DNA of 64,000 bases from Mauremys mutica (Eukaryota > Chordata > Testudines > Geoemydidae), in NCBI RefSeq assembly GCF_020497125.1, contig NC_059072.1, forward strand, positions 52,734,697 through 52,798,696, in the 5' to 3' direction. Under the pieces are notes generated by a model. It had not been told where the DNA came from and made no database searches. It saw only the letters and a list, made by a program, of their open reading frames with translations. Positions 46,283-57,388 of the stretch are shown here, piece by piece (the stretch's first letter is position 1; each line of letters starts with the position of its first letter). Both the position numbers and the translations under genes were made by a program.

Positions 46283-47420
46283 ATAAATTCATAGATTGCA
46301 AGGGCAGAAGGGACACCTGTGATCATCTCCTGTATAACACAGGCCACAGAACTTCTCCAAACTAATTCCTTCTCAAACAGAGCATATCTTAAAAAAAAAT
46401 CCAGTCTTGATTTAGAAATTGCTGGTGTTGCTGAAGCCCTCCAAACCCTTGGTAAGTTGTTTCAATGGTTAATTACTGTCACTGTTAAAAATGTACGCCT
46501 TATTCCCAGCCTGAATTTGTCGATCATCAGCTTCCAGCCATTGGATCATGTCAGACCTTTCTCTGCTAGCCTGAAGAGCCCATTATCAAATATTTGTTCC
46601 CAATGTAGATATTTAAAGACTATGATCAAGTCACTCCTTACCCTTCTCTTTGTTAAGCAAAATAGATTGACTCTTGAGTCTACCCTTTAATCACTCTTCT
46701 CTGAATCCTCTCCAATTTATCAACAGCCTTCTTGAATTGTAGACACCAGAACTGGACACAGAATTCCAATGTCGAATGTAGAGGTAAAAACTCGTATTTG
46801 AGATTGCCTTGTTTGTGCATCCCAGGTTCACATTAGCCCTTTTGGCCACAGTGTCATTCTGGGAACTCATGTTCAGCTGATTATCCACCATGACCCCCCA
46901 GATCTTTTTCAGAATCACTGCTTTGCAGAGTAGTCCTCCATCTTTTAAGTATAGTCTACATTCTTTGTTCCTAGGATGTATATATTTAGTTGCATTAAAA
47001 TATGGTTTGCTTGCGCCCCATCTTGCCCAGTGATCCTGTTTGCTCTGTATTAATGACCTGTCCATTTCATTATTTATCATGCCCCCAATGTATGTGTCAT
47101 CTGCAAACTTTATCACTGATTTTATATTCTCTTGCAGGTCATTGATAAAACATGTTAAATAGACATATCAGTTATCCAGTTTTTATCTATTTAATGTGTG
47201 CCATAGTAATTTTGTATTCTAGTTTTTTAATCAAAATAGCATGTGGTACCAAGTCAAAAGCCTTACAGAAGTCTAAATTATGTTACATCAACACTAATAA
47301 CTTTATCAAACTTACAATCTCACCAACAAATATCAGGCTAGTTTGACAGAATCTATTTTCCATAAATCCACGTTGACTGGCATCAGTTGTATTACCCTCT
47401 AATTCTTTATTAATCTATTC
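46283..47420 (-). mobile_element. CR1 LINE, 3' part, minus strand, split by a hAT element
   Basis: Starts at ATTCATAGATTGCAAGGGCA (CR1 3' tail) and runs to the hAT insertion at 47421. On the minus strand it holds reverse-transcriptase remnants, KFADDTYIGGMINNEMDRSL with the catalytic-type FADD box (frame 46691-47116), and the plus-strand text TCTGAATCCTCTCCAATTTA, AACTGGACACAGAATTCCAA and ATGTGTCATCTGCAAACTTT. It continues at 49156. Codons are broken, so it is inactive. Confidence 0.9.
46691..47116 (-). pseudogene. CR1 reverse-transcriptase remnant (FADD box)
   Basis: A 141-residue frame within the CR1. Residues 3-9 read KFADDTY (the A/C-box of reverse transcriptases, with the Asp pair) and residues 10-23 follow the usual IGGxxNNExDRSLIQ order. 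Frame and length are partial: the region upstream of FADD lies beyond the break at 47121 and the hAT insertion. Confidence 0.8.
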
Positions 47421-47882
47421 TAGGGCTGTCAATTAATTGCAGTTAACTCACATGATTAACTCAAAAAATTAATCATGATTAAAAAAATTGATTATGATCA
47501 ATCACCGTTTTACTCACACTGTTAAACACTAGAATACCAGTTGAAATCTATTACATATTTTGGATGTTTTTCTACATTTTAAAATATATTGATTTCAATT
47601 ACAACACAGAATACAAAGTGTACAGTGCTCACTTTATATTATTATTTTTATTACAAATATTTGCATTGTAAAGATGTTAAAAGAAATGGTATTTTTCAAT
47701 TCACCTTATACAAGTACTGTAGTGCAATCTCTTTATCATGAAAGTGCATCTTACGAATGTAGATTTTTTTTGTTACATAACTGATCTCAAAAACAAAACA
47801 ATGTAAAACTTTAAAGCCTACAAGTCCACTCAGTCCTACTTCTTGTTCAGCCAGTCACTAAGAGAAACAAATTTGTTTACAT

Positions 47883-48070
47883 TTACAGGAAATAAGCTGC
47901 CTGCTTCTTATATACAGTGTCACCTGAAAGTGAGAACAGGCATTCATATGGCACGTTTGTAGCCAGTATTGCAAAGTATTTACGTACCAGATATGCTAAA
48001 CATTCATATGCCCCTTCATGCTTCGGCCACCATTCCAGAAGACATGCGTCCATGCTGACGATCCTCATTA
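47883..48070 (-). pseudogene. hAT transposase C-terminal dimerisation domain, left arm
   Basis: The minus-strand frame has the hAT C-terminal (Dimer_Tnp_hAT) order: LEWWPKHEGAYECLAYL, VRKYFAILATNVPYECLFSL and SGDTVYKKQAA. It corresponds to the PLEW / LARKYL / PATxVPxERLFS / SGDIVxKKRA consensus with several changes, and it lacks the upstream catalytic region. Confidence 0.8.
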
Positions 48071-48519
48071 AAAAATTATGTATTAATTTCTTAGTGACTG
48101 AACTCCTTGAGTGAGAATTGTTATGTCCCCTGCTCTGTTTTACCCTCATTCTGCCATGTATTTCATGTTATAGCAGTCTCGGATGATGACCCAGCACATG
48201 TTGTTCATTTTAAGAATACTTTCACTGCAGATTTGACAAAACACAAAGAAGGTACCAATGTGAGATTTCTAAAGATAGCTATAGCACTCGAACCAAGGTG
48301 AAAGAATCTGGAGTGCCTTCCAAAAATCTGAGAGGGGCGAGGAGTGGAACATGCTTTCAAAAGTCTTAAAAGAGTAACATTCTCATGCAGAAACTACAGA
48401 ACCTGAACCACAAAAAAAGAAAAGAAAAAGAAAATCAGCCTTCTGCAGGTGGCACCTGACTCAAATGATGAAAATGAACATGCAGACTGCATCGTTATCA
48501 AGCAGAACCTGTCATCAGC

Positions 48520-48711
48520 ATGGATACATGTCCTCTGGAATGGGAATTGAAGCATGAAGGGACATATGAATATTTAGTGCATTTGGCATGTAAATATTTT
48601 GTGACGCCGGCTACAACAGTGCCATGCGAACACCTGTTCTCACTTGCAGGTGACATTGTAAACAAGAAGAGGGCAGCATTATCTGCTGCAAATGTAAACA
48701 TACTTGTTTGA
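48520..48711 (+). pseudogene. hAT transposase C-terminal dimerisation domain, right arm
   Basis: A 63-residue plus-strand frame reading CPLEWELKHEGTYEYLVHLA, CKYFVTPATTVPCEHLFSLA, GDIVNKKRAALSAANVNILV. This is the best-preserved hAT C-terminal domain in the window. It is the inverted counterpart of 47883-48070. It starts at a TATGGATACATG-type context only because the frame opens there; it is not a native start. Confidence 0.85.
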
Positions 48712-48863
48712 GTGATTGGCTGAACAAGAATTAGGACTGATAGGACTTGTAGGCTCTAAGTTTTACATTGTTTTGTTTTTGAATGCAGTTTTTTTATATA
48801 ATTCTATGTTTGTAAGTTCAACTTTCATGATAAAGAAATTGAACTACAGTACTTGTATTAGGT

Positions 48864-49030
48864 CAGTGTTTCTCAAACTGGGGTCACTTTTTGTGTAGGG
48901 AAAGCCCTTGGCGGGCTGGGCCGGTTTGTTTACCAGCCCCATCCGCAGGTCCAGCTGATCGCGGCTCCCACTGGCCACGGTTTGCCGCTGCAGGCCAATG
49001 GGAGCTGCTGGAAGCAGCGGCCAGTAAGTA
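48864..49030 (+). mobile_element. hAT MITE fragment inside the long-arm hAT
   Basis: Starts CAGTGTTTCTCAAACTGGGG and continues through CCTTGGCGGGCTGGGCCGGT and CAATGGGAGCTGCTGGAAGC to GGCCAGTAAGT. It is G/C-rich unlike its surroundings and is the left half of a palindromic reptile hAT MITE. The right terminus is missing, so it is truncated. Confidence 0.75.
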
Positions 49031-49155
49031 AATGTATAAATGTATAAAATGTATAAAACATCCAAAAATACTTAACTAAATGGCATTCTATTATTGTTTA
49101 ACAGTGCGATTAATCGTGATAATTTTTTTAATCGCTTAACAGCCCCAATCTATTC

Positions 49156-49718
49156 CTGTATCAGCTTCTCCTTTATGTTGCTCAGGATTGATGTCAGACC
49201 GACAGGCCTATGAATACCCGGGTCATCCCATTTAACCTTTTTAAATAGTGGCATGATGTTAGCTTTCTACCACTCTTCTGGAAGATGCAGTGTTCCAAAA
49301 CTTTAGGGGGAAAACAAGAAAAAAAAAACCCAGCCAGGCCATTAATGATCCAATGGTATCCTCAGCGAGCTCTTCTAAAACTCAGGGACTTAAGTTATCC
49401 AGACCCACTGATTTAAAAATATCTAACTTCAGTAGCTGCTGTTTGATAGTTGCCCACATTACTATTGGAAAGGCAAAAGGGCTATCCTCATCAGATATGA
49501 CTACATCTGTTTTTCCCCAAATACAGGTCAAAAATGTTTATTGAACACTTCTGCCTTTTTGTCATTATTATTGACAATTCTAACATCTCCATCTAAACCA
49601 TCCTTCACTTACCAAAAAAATAAAATAATAATAATAATAATAAAATTATTCAACTCAACTTTTTCTGTCTCCCAATATCCAACAATTCCATACTTTCCCA
49701 TACCAAATCCATTAATCT
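49156..49718 (-). mobile_element. CR1 LINE, 5' continuation, minus strand
   Basis: Resumes the CR1 at CTGTATCAGCTTCTCCTTTA and ATGTCAGACCGACAGGCCTA, with ACCCGGGTCATCCCATTTAA and GGCATGATGTTAGCTTTCTA, and then CAGTAGCTGCTGTTTGATAG and GAACACTTCTGCCTTTTTGT, which are plus-strand readings of CR1 ORF2. An (AAT)n run lies at 49621-49643. The 5' limit is uncertain, and the next element (49731) may interrupt it too. Confidence 0.8.
49621..49643. repeat. (AAT)n microsatellite
   Basis: AAT trinucleotide run, seen directly. Confidence 0.9.
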
Positions 49719-49730
49719 TTCCCTAGTAAT

Positions 49731-49939
49731 AGCAAAGAATCCTGTGGCACCTTATAGACTAACAGACGTTTTGCAGCATGAGCTTTCGTGGGTGAATACC
49801 CACTTCTTCGGATGCATCCGAAGAAGTGGGTATTCACCCACGAAAGCTCATGCTGCAAAACGTCTGTTAGTCTATAAGGTGCCACAGGATTCTTTGCTGC
49901 TTCTACAGAACCAGACTAACACGGCTACCCCTCTGATAC
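49731..49939. mobile_element. Penelope-like element with 84-bp perfect inverted arms, 12-bp TSD
   Basis: 49731-49814 and 49815-49898 are exact inverted copies, giving a 168-bp perfect palindrome centred on GGATGCATCC, with no spacer. It is followed by ACCAGACTAACACGGCTACC and CTCTGATAC. An exact 12-bp duplication TTCCCTAGTAAT flanks it (49719-49730 and 49940-49951). Same family as 20817-20955. Arm identity and the intact TSD indicate a recent insertion. Confidence 0.9.
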
Positions 49940-49951
49940 TTCCCTAGTAAT

Positions 49952-51867
49952 GTAGTTCTTAATTTACCATATGTCCCAGTCCTCGGTACTTCATTGAGGA
50001 TTTTCTATGTGGCTCCCCACCCTGCAATCAGTTCATAATGACAACAGTGATGTCAGCAGCAGACTTGTCCTATGGATTCTGGCTTTGGGACGGTTGATCA
50101 GCTAGATTGTGGATCACCTTGACTGATAGTCTGTATTCTCAGCTGGGAAATGGGTCCCCTTCAGCTCTTGAGGAGGTATATCTCTTCCAAATGTTGGAGG
50201 TCTCCCCTAGCTGGGATGGGTAAGAGAGTGTGGGTAGTGAGAGAGGGAACAGGTCTTTGGACGCTGGACTGGCACTAAGCACAAACAGGCACTGGCACTA
50301 AGACAGGAAGGCTACAGGACTTCAACTCAGCATAGTAGCAGCATCACTGTCTTCTCTCCTTTCTTCCTTCTTGTGTGCTGCTGGAGGGGGTCAGTGTGAG
50401 GGACAGGTTGCGGGAATCATGTGGTGCATGTCCCAGGAGGAGTTCCTCTTGCCACTGACACAGAAACGGACACTCACTTAGGTAGCGCAGCACGCTTTAG
50501 CAAGCAGATCAGTTTAACAAGCAGTTTGGGACAGTCTTGAAACAATTTTTTGCCATTGCCATCTCCTCTCCACCATATACCATTAATGTCTGTCCATAAC
50601 TTCCACACAGGGCCAGCCCAAGGATCTGGAGAAATATTCACCCCATGTACTTAACTGACTCATTTCCACAAATGATATATGTTGGGAAACCTGTAAACCC
50701 CCCTAGCTGGAGAAGAGGAACCCACTGAATATTCCTTTCAGTTTTAGCAAATGGTTAGCATGGATATATGTTTTCCAGGCTGAATTTGCAAAGGATTAAG
50801 TGAAAAGTTAATTCATGCCTGCGCTTGAGCTGAGCCAGTTAGCTATATGAGACAACGTCAGGTCTGGGAATAGCCACGGTTTCAAAACATCGTGGTCGTG
50901 TCCTCTTCCCTTCAGGAATGTATCCACATGCCCTCTGTGCTGAGGTGATTATGGTCAGTGTGTGGTAACATCTACTATACCATAGCTGCCAGATGCTCTA
51001 CCTACATCAGGGAAATTCCACAAGGGACCCGTCTGACAGCTTTATGTCTCGTCAAAGGTAGCCATGGGGCACTGATGAACTGGACCCATATTATTATAGT
51101 GAAAGCTTTCCAGGACTGAAAAGCAGGCTCTGTTAACAATGCAGCTCCAGGCTCCCTTTCCAGCTCCTCAGTGTCCCAGTGGAAATCTAGCCACTGTACT
51201 TCTGTTAGAAGTCTCATGCCTGGCTTTGATGAAACATTTATTAGTAAATAAACATGCTGTATTCATGAGGATAAATCCTCTAGGCCAAATTCACAGTTCG
51301 GTATTATTTCAGGATAACACTAAAACATCTACTGCATTCCCAATGCAAATCTGTTTACGTGTTAGCTAAGACTGAAGGTAGGCTTAAAATATTTAAATTG
51401 TACAGTATTAACATCCCCTATCTCCATATAAAGATATTCAAAGGGCTATATTCACTCTAGGCTATACCAATTTCCATTGAGGTAATGCAGGAACCTTGGC
51501 AGTATCAAGTTTGCCTTGAAGCAGGTTGTGGCAGTGCAAGGCTCCTGCAGCACATGCTCTGCTGGGGGCCTTGCAGCCAGCCAACGCTATCGCCAGAGTG
51601 GGAAGTGTTGGTTGGAGAAGGGTGATGGCAGTAGCTGTGCAAAGTTCCCACAGCTGATGTGTCCGCACCAAAGCTGCTTTTCACTGGCAGGTCTCCCAAA
51701 AAGAGTGTCAGTGCACATGTGGTTGGGTGAACCACTTTACAGCTCAGCTGCCATGGGAAAAACCCACAAACACAAGATATTTGATGTCTGGATAGAAAAA
51801 AAAGTGCCTCTCCAAGTAACACTAAGCATCCTCTGAAAATAAAGCCCCAAATTTAACACCATTAAGG
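49952..51867. other. no gene seen
   Basis: Mixed composition; no exon, RNA gene or repeat border recognised. Confidence 0.4.
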
Positions 51868-52990
51868 AATATAAACATAAGATTGGCCATACTGGGTCAG
51901 ACCAATAGTCCATCTAGCCCAGTATCCTGTCTTCTGACAGTGGCCAATGTCAGATGCTTCAGAAGGTTTGAACAGAACAGGGCAATTATCGAGTAATCCA
52001 TTCTCTGCCATCAGGTCCCACCATCTGGCAGTCAGAGGCTTAGGGACACACAGAGCATGGGATTGCTTCCTTGACCATCTTGGCTAAAAGCCATTGGTGA
52101 ACCTATTCTTTTTTTTAAACCCAGTTATATATTGGCTTTCACAACATCCTCTGGCAACAAGTTCCACAGGTTGACTGTGTGTTGTTTGTCTGAAACCTTC
52201 TGCCTGTCAATTTCATCTGGTGACCTCTTCTTATTGTGTTATGTGAAGGGGTAAACAACACTTCCTTATTCACTGTCTCCACTCAATTTATGATTTTATA
52301 GCCTTCTGTCATATGCTCCCCATTAGCTGTCTCTTTTCCAAGCTGACCAAACCCAGTCTTTTTAATCTCTCCTCAGATGGAAATTGATCCATTCCTCTAA
52401 TAATTTGTGTTGCCTTTCTCTGTACTTTTTCCAATTCTAATATCTTTTGTGATGTTGTGTCCAGACTGAATGTAGTATTCAAGGTGTGGGTGTACCCTTG
52501 ATTTAGATATTAGCATTATGATCTTTATTGTTTTATTATCTATTCCTTTCCTAATGGCCCCTAACATTGCTAGCTTTTTTTTTTTGTTACTGCCGCTGCA
52601 CATTGAATGGATGTTTTCAGAGAACGATCCACAATGACTCCATGGTCTCTTTCTTCAGTAGTAACAGCTAATTTAGACCCCAGCATTTTGTATGCATAGC
52701 TGGGATTATGTTTTCCAGTGTACATTACTTTGCATTTATTAACATTGACTTTCATCTGCCACTTTGGTGCCCGGTCACCCGTTGTGAGATCCCTTTGTAA
52801 TTTCAGAGTCTGTTTTGGACATAACTATCTTGAGTAAATTTGTATCAGCTGCAAACTTTGACACCTCACTGTTTGCCCCTTTTTCCAGATCATTTATGAA
52901 TGTCCCAGTTCAGATCCTTGAGAGAGGTAGATACTGGGCTTCTCCCATTTTGAATACTAATAATTTATTCCTACCCACAAATCTACAGTC
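51868..52990 (-). mobile_element. CR1 LINE with reverse-transcriptase remnants, minus strand
   Basis: Starts GGCCATACTGGGTCAGACCA after AACATAAGATT, the 3' end of a CR1 subfamily, then CCAGTATCCTGTCTTCTGAC and AACAAGTTCCACAGGTTGAC. On the minus strand two overlapping frames carry the end of the reverse-transcriptase domain (see next entry). The 5' end fades near 52990. Confidence 0.88.
52397..52755 (-). pseudogene. CR1 reverse-transcriptase C-terminal remnant, frameshifted
   Basis: The first frame (52570-52755) reads VNKCKVMYTGKHNPSYAYKM, then LAVTTEERDHGVIVDRSLKT. The second (52397-52603) reads MLGAIRKGIDNKTIKIIM, then [14 protein letters not shown]. These are the consecutive CR1 motifs NxxKCxVMxxG, RDLGVxVDxSLK and VRPHLEYCVQ. 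The frame change falls at 52570-52603 in a poly-T tract (a poly-A on the minus strand). Confidence 0.88.
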
Positions 52991-53156
52991 TACATATGGA
53001 AGCATTTTACAGTGCCTTGTAATTTAGTTGCTTGTGCAGTGCTGCTTGGGGAGGGGTGGGGAGAGGGGCGGAGGGTGTTCAAGCAATAAAAAAGTTATAT
53101 AGTTGAATTAAGTGGACAAAGTGGTGTAAGAGGGTTTGTTTCTATGTTTTAACATT

Positions 53157-53673
53157 TGTGACAAAGTTCCTCCTCTACCTTGGTGGGTCCTGCCCAGAGC
53201 CCTGTGGATTGCAGCTGTCTATAGTGCCTCCTGTAACAGCTGCATGACAGCTACAACTCCCTGGGCTACTTCCCCATGGCCTCCTCCAAACATCTTCTTT
53301 ATCCTCACCACAGGACCTTCCTCCTGGTGTCTGATAACACTTGTACTCCTTAGTCTTCCAGAAGCACACCCTCTCACTCTCAGCTCCTTGTACCTCTTGC
53401 TCCCGGTTCCTCACATGCACTTCCTCTCCTCTGGCTCCTCCCTCCCTGACTGGAGTGAGCTCCTTTTTAAACCCAGGTGCCCTGATTAGCCTGCCTTGAT
53501 TGGCTGCAGGTGATCTAATCAGCCTGTCTGCCTTAATTGGTTCTAGCAGGTTCCTGATTACTCTAGTGCAGCCCCTGCTCTGGTCACTCAGGGAACAGAA
53601 AACTACTCAGCCAGTGACCGGTATATTTGCTCTCTACCAGACTTCTGTACCCCACTGGCCTGGGTCTGTCACA
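53157..53673. mobile_element. solo LTR, 517 bp, 4-bp TSD
   Basis: Begins TGTGACAAAGTTCCTCCTCT and ends CTGGGTCTGTCACA, with terminal TGTGAC..GTCACA inverted. CATT flanks both sides (53153-53156 and 53674-53677). It has CTTTTTAAACCC near 53463, a decayed TATA-type box. The 117-codon frame across it is not a gene. A solo LTR of an endogenous retrovirus-like element; the 4-bp TSD suggests the class I kind. Confidence 0.8.
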
Positions 53674-53677
53674 CATT

Positions 53678-55166
53678 ATATTGATTTTCAGGCAAAGAGG
53701 AATAATAATGTATTACACCAAGATGAAGCAGGGGATAGCAGACAAATAACAAAAGCTAAGCACAAGTCAAGCTTCTTTGTTGTCAACATCACTAACTAGT
53801 TTAGCCAGATTCTTCCCCCGAAATGAGAGACAAGGTTGGAGGTTCTCTTCCCCATCTCTGCCCTCCTCCTCAGTACAGTGGGTCAAATCACATGGAGTAG
53901 TTGGTATGGAAAGCTTCAGGGAAGAGTTTGGTAGCTGTAATTAACTTTCACAACTGTTTAAAATTATTATTTTTTTGGATGGATGGAAATGTGGCTCAAA
54001 GTTCTGCTTTCCATTAGAGAATGGGGTGGGAATCTAAGTCGCTGTTAAAAAGTCACCACACACTGAAATAAGATATCATAGTCTTACTTCCTCTCACCTC
54101 ACACCTACTAGTAGAACTGAGAAGAGTCAGGAGTGAGAAGCAATAGTCACAACAATGGTAAAATCCAGGGGGCATGATTTCCCCCACACTCATAATCCCC
54201 CAAACCCAATTTTGTTGAAAAAAAAAATCTTAATTCCTTCTTCCTGAAACAGTCATTCCTAGAGAAGTTAGAAATATGACCCTTAAGTCCACACAAAATA
54301 GAATCAGAGTTTTAAATCCTGCATGCTTGATTTTTTTAATGCAAAATGGGTATTTGTCAGTGCACATGAATGTTTGAAACCTGACAATGATAGATGGGAA
54401 TTATCCTTCAAAGGAAATTGGAGAAGCACTATCTTATGAGACAAGTAAAGTAAGAATAGAAAAGGCACTGGAAATAAATTGTAGGAAAAAATAATTGAAT
54501 TAGACACATGGATTATCTGACTTCATAAGTACTCACCTTAAATATCTATGCTTCATATCTCCACCAAAATGAGAACAACATAGATGCATACAGCAGTCAC
54601 TACTGAAAGTCACCCTTGTATGTCTCAAGTATCTTTCTTAAAGTCATGGAGTTACTCAATTCATACTACTTCTACATCAGTGTATCAAGCCCAGCATCTC
54701 TCACTATATACTACAAAACTTCCATTTCCTTACAATAGGAAATTACTGCAGTTTTTCACCACCATGAGGTACTATTTCATACTGACTGTTATATGTGCAA
54801 TACGTTTCAGTCAGATGAAAAAATAGGCTTACTTCTGTGCTGGTGCAAACTGGCACAACTTCATTTACTTCAATAGACCTGTTCATTCACAGCAACAGAG
54901 AATTTGGCTCCATGTGCTTGGCGTTCTTTGCAAGAATCTTAAAAAAATTAGAAAATTGACCTTGCAGAATGCTTTACTAATTAGTGCAACTTGGCTACAC
55001 TTTAATACTAATACAATAAAAACAATTGGAAAACTTAACTTCTGAGCTTGGCAACTGTTCTGTATTTTTCTTCACTAAAGTTTATAGTTTCTCTGGAAGT
55101 GACTCAGCTTTCTGAAGTATTTGTTAGATTGGACTGTGAATTCCATAGGAAATATTTGATGGTTTC

Positions 55167-55204
<38 letters not shown>

Positions 55205-57248
55205 CGTGCGAGCGCGCGCGCAAAATGCAAGAGCAGGTTTCCTGGGTGTGAGAGCTTACCTGAACATTCAGTAGTGAAACAGAAAAGAGAAGATGAACAG
55301 CATTGTTCTTCAAAGCTAGAACAAAATAGCTTTTAGGACTGAGACAAGTAATTTTATTTTATGTTTATATATAAAGTGAGAGGACCAATGACAAATAAGA
55401 GATCATGAGAACATGAAAAAAGATGGGACATGAATAAATTAAAAAAAAAAAACCTTACAGGGGGAAGCAGCTCTGACACCTTTACCCTCATGCTTCTCAC
55501 AATGAGCCTACCATTAAAAGGTATTTTTAAGTTTCCTCAGCACCCATTAACTTCAGTGGGAGCTGAGGACACTCAGCAAATTTTAGGAGGCAATCAGCAC
55601 CTCACAGGTAAGTAGAAAAAAATGTTTGGTTCAAGTCTAGGTAATCCTGTTCTGTGTTATTCTATTTGCCATTCAAAACTCTGGTTTTTGTGTCACTTCC
55701 TTGGGGCTTTGTATTGGGTTATGTAACTTGCTTGGTTAAGTTTGCACACTTTGGTCTCCTCCTGATACTACTGTCTCTCTTCTGTGCAAAGATCATTTTG
55801 AAGTTCTGTTCTGTAGTATCTTCACATCCTTTGTTGATATTATAAATTTATTCAGTTTGCTATATTGCAATAGAAGAGTTACATGGAAGTTCTACCTCAT
55901 AGCTGAGGAATGGACAAATAGGTGCTGAAGCAGAGGTTAAAGATACAACATTTTCATCATGTTGGTCTTGAACAAAGAGACTGAACAGGTAACTTAAGTG
56001 ATCTTTATTTTGCAGAATAATAATAGAGAAGAATAAAGGAGCCACCTTCAGAAGGACATGAAAAATTTAACATAAAACATTTATTCCATATTTCAGTATA
56101 AACCAGGACAATAAGCATATCTCCTTTTTCACACGGCACCATGAGTTTGTAGTTATCAAGCTAGTTGTTTCCCAATCTGAAAACTCATTTTTAGTACATA
56201 AAAAAAATGCTGTTTGCTGTATCATCCAAGATGCCTATATTCCTATTGTGTATATTAACCTTATTATTAACATTTAAAAACATAATTGATGGTGGTGTTT
56301 TCACAACTCCAAAGCAGTAAGAGAAAAAGGGTAGTATTCTTCTTAAGAAAGGATGTCCACCAACCCTTAGTAAATAAGAAAATAATGCAACATCTTATTT
56401 CTGCCCTTGCTCTTGCAGCAACTGTATCATATGACTACTTAAGTGCTGAAAAAGAATCCACAACTTTACCTTTTCAGCTTGAAAAAATGTAACAAGATTT
56501 ATTGGAAAAATATAGGGTTATGCTCCCTGATTTTATGAACTTGTTGGCAGTTTCTATATATCACCACTATGTGGAATATACAGTGCTTAGAAATGTTTAA
56601 GTAATAGATCAATATTTTAAATATATATAAATCTTACTTCTATTACCAATATTTTGGATGTTGTTATGCTTCTATGAAATTGCTAAAATATGCTATAGCC
56701 GTATCCAGAATATCCATTAAACACTGATTTTACACACACAAAGGGTAGTTTTTGTACAACATGAGAATGTTACATGGAACAGTGATTTCATCCTACTGTA
56801 GGAACAGTTGCTTGTACTTGCCAGCTTCAGTTTTTTGAATGTACTGAAGTAATGGAATATAGTGCCCTGACCTTAAATTCCAAATATAATAAAACGATTT
56901 GTCAATGATAACTTTTATGACAAAATCCACAAGGACCTCAGATTAACATTCCAGTGAATGGACAAACATGGGTTAAGTAAGTAGCTTTGGGGAATTAATG
57001 GTTTTTAGATATGCTACTATACTCTTGGCGCAAAAGCTGTATAAAAGGGGAATTTAAGAGTGATAGCGAAGGAGAGAAAAGATCACATCAGGGTTTGGAA
57101 AAGAATTTAAGGTTTCTTCTTTCTGCGAAAAATATGGGTAATGGTGTAAGGATTGTTCTGTAGCCACCCATATTTTATGTTCATTCCAAGGTATAGCTCA
57201 CATGTACTTTTTGGAAAAAATCAGATGTTTTAGAGGTTTGCAATGTGG
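53678..57248. other. no gene seen
   Basis: AT-rich. Contains only small scraps, such as the AGCACCCATTAACTTCAGTG fold-back core near 55540-55600. No exon or RNA gene recognised. Confidence 0.4.
55169..55221. repeat. (TG)n grading into (CG)n alternating repeat
   Basis: TG units from 55169 to 55200, then CGTGCGTGCGAGCGCGCGCGC. Strictly alternating purine-pyrimidine over most of its length. Confidence 0.95.
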
Positions 57249-57388
57249 TATTTGAATGAAAAGGTACTACAGTCCTTTACTATTTTTTAATCATTACCAG
57301 ACAGAATATATAACGCTTAAGAAGTCCTTAACCAGTTTTGTAAACATTTCTATGGTAGAATAATTGAAAACTGTCAAAATAAACCCAT
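57249..57388 (+). repeat. diverged duplicated segment, copy A
   Basis: TATTTGAATGAAAAGGTACT, then TCATTACCAGACAGAATATA, then AAGAAGTCCTTAACCAGTTT and AATAATTGAAAACTGTCAAA. The same order occurs at 59910-60052 with roughly four in five bases alike. Either an unlisted repeat family or a local duplication. Confidence 0.8.

Larger units (their letters stand above)
47421..49147. mobile_element. 1.73-kb long-arm hAT element with 8-bp TSD inside the CR1
   Basis: The left terminus TAGGGCTGTCAATTAATTGC and the right terminus TTTAATCGCTTAACAGCCCCA are inverted. The flanking ATCTATTC is repeated exactly (47413-47420 and 49148-49155), the 8-bp hAT TSD. Long inverted arms follow: the left arm (to about 48075) and the right arm (from about 48505) contain complementary versions of the same sequence, including hAT transposase C-termini in opposite orientation. 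The central 48120-48500 is single-copy and looks like more decayed transposase sequence. The right arm has lost part of its sequence around a MITE fragment (48864-49030). Confidence 0.88.

Noticed and set aside
53136..53489. 117-codon plus-strand open frame
   Set aside because: Begins before and runs into a solo LTR (53157-53673); Leu/Pro/Ser-rich chance translation.
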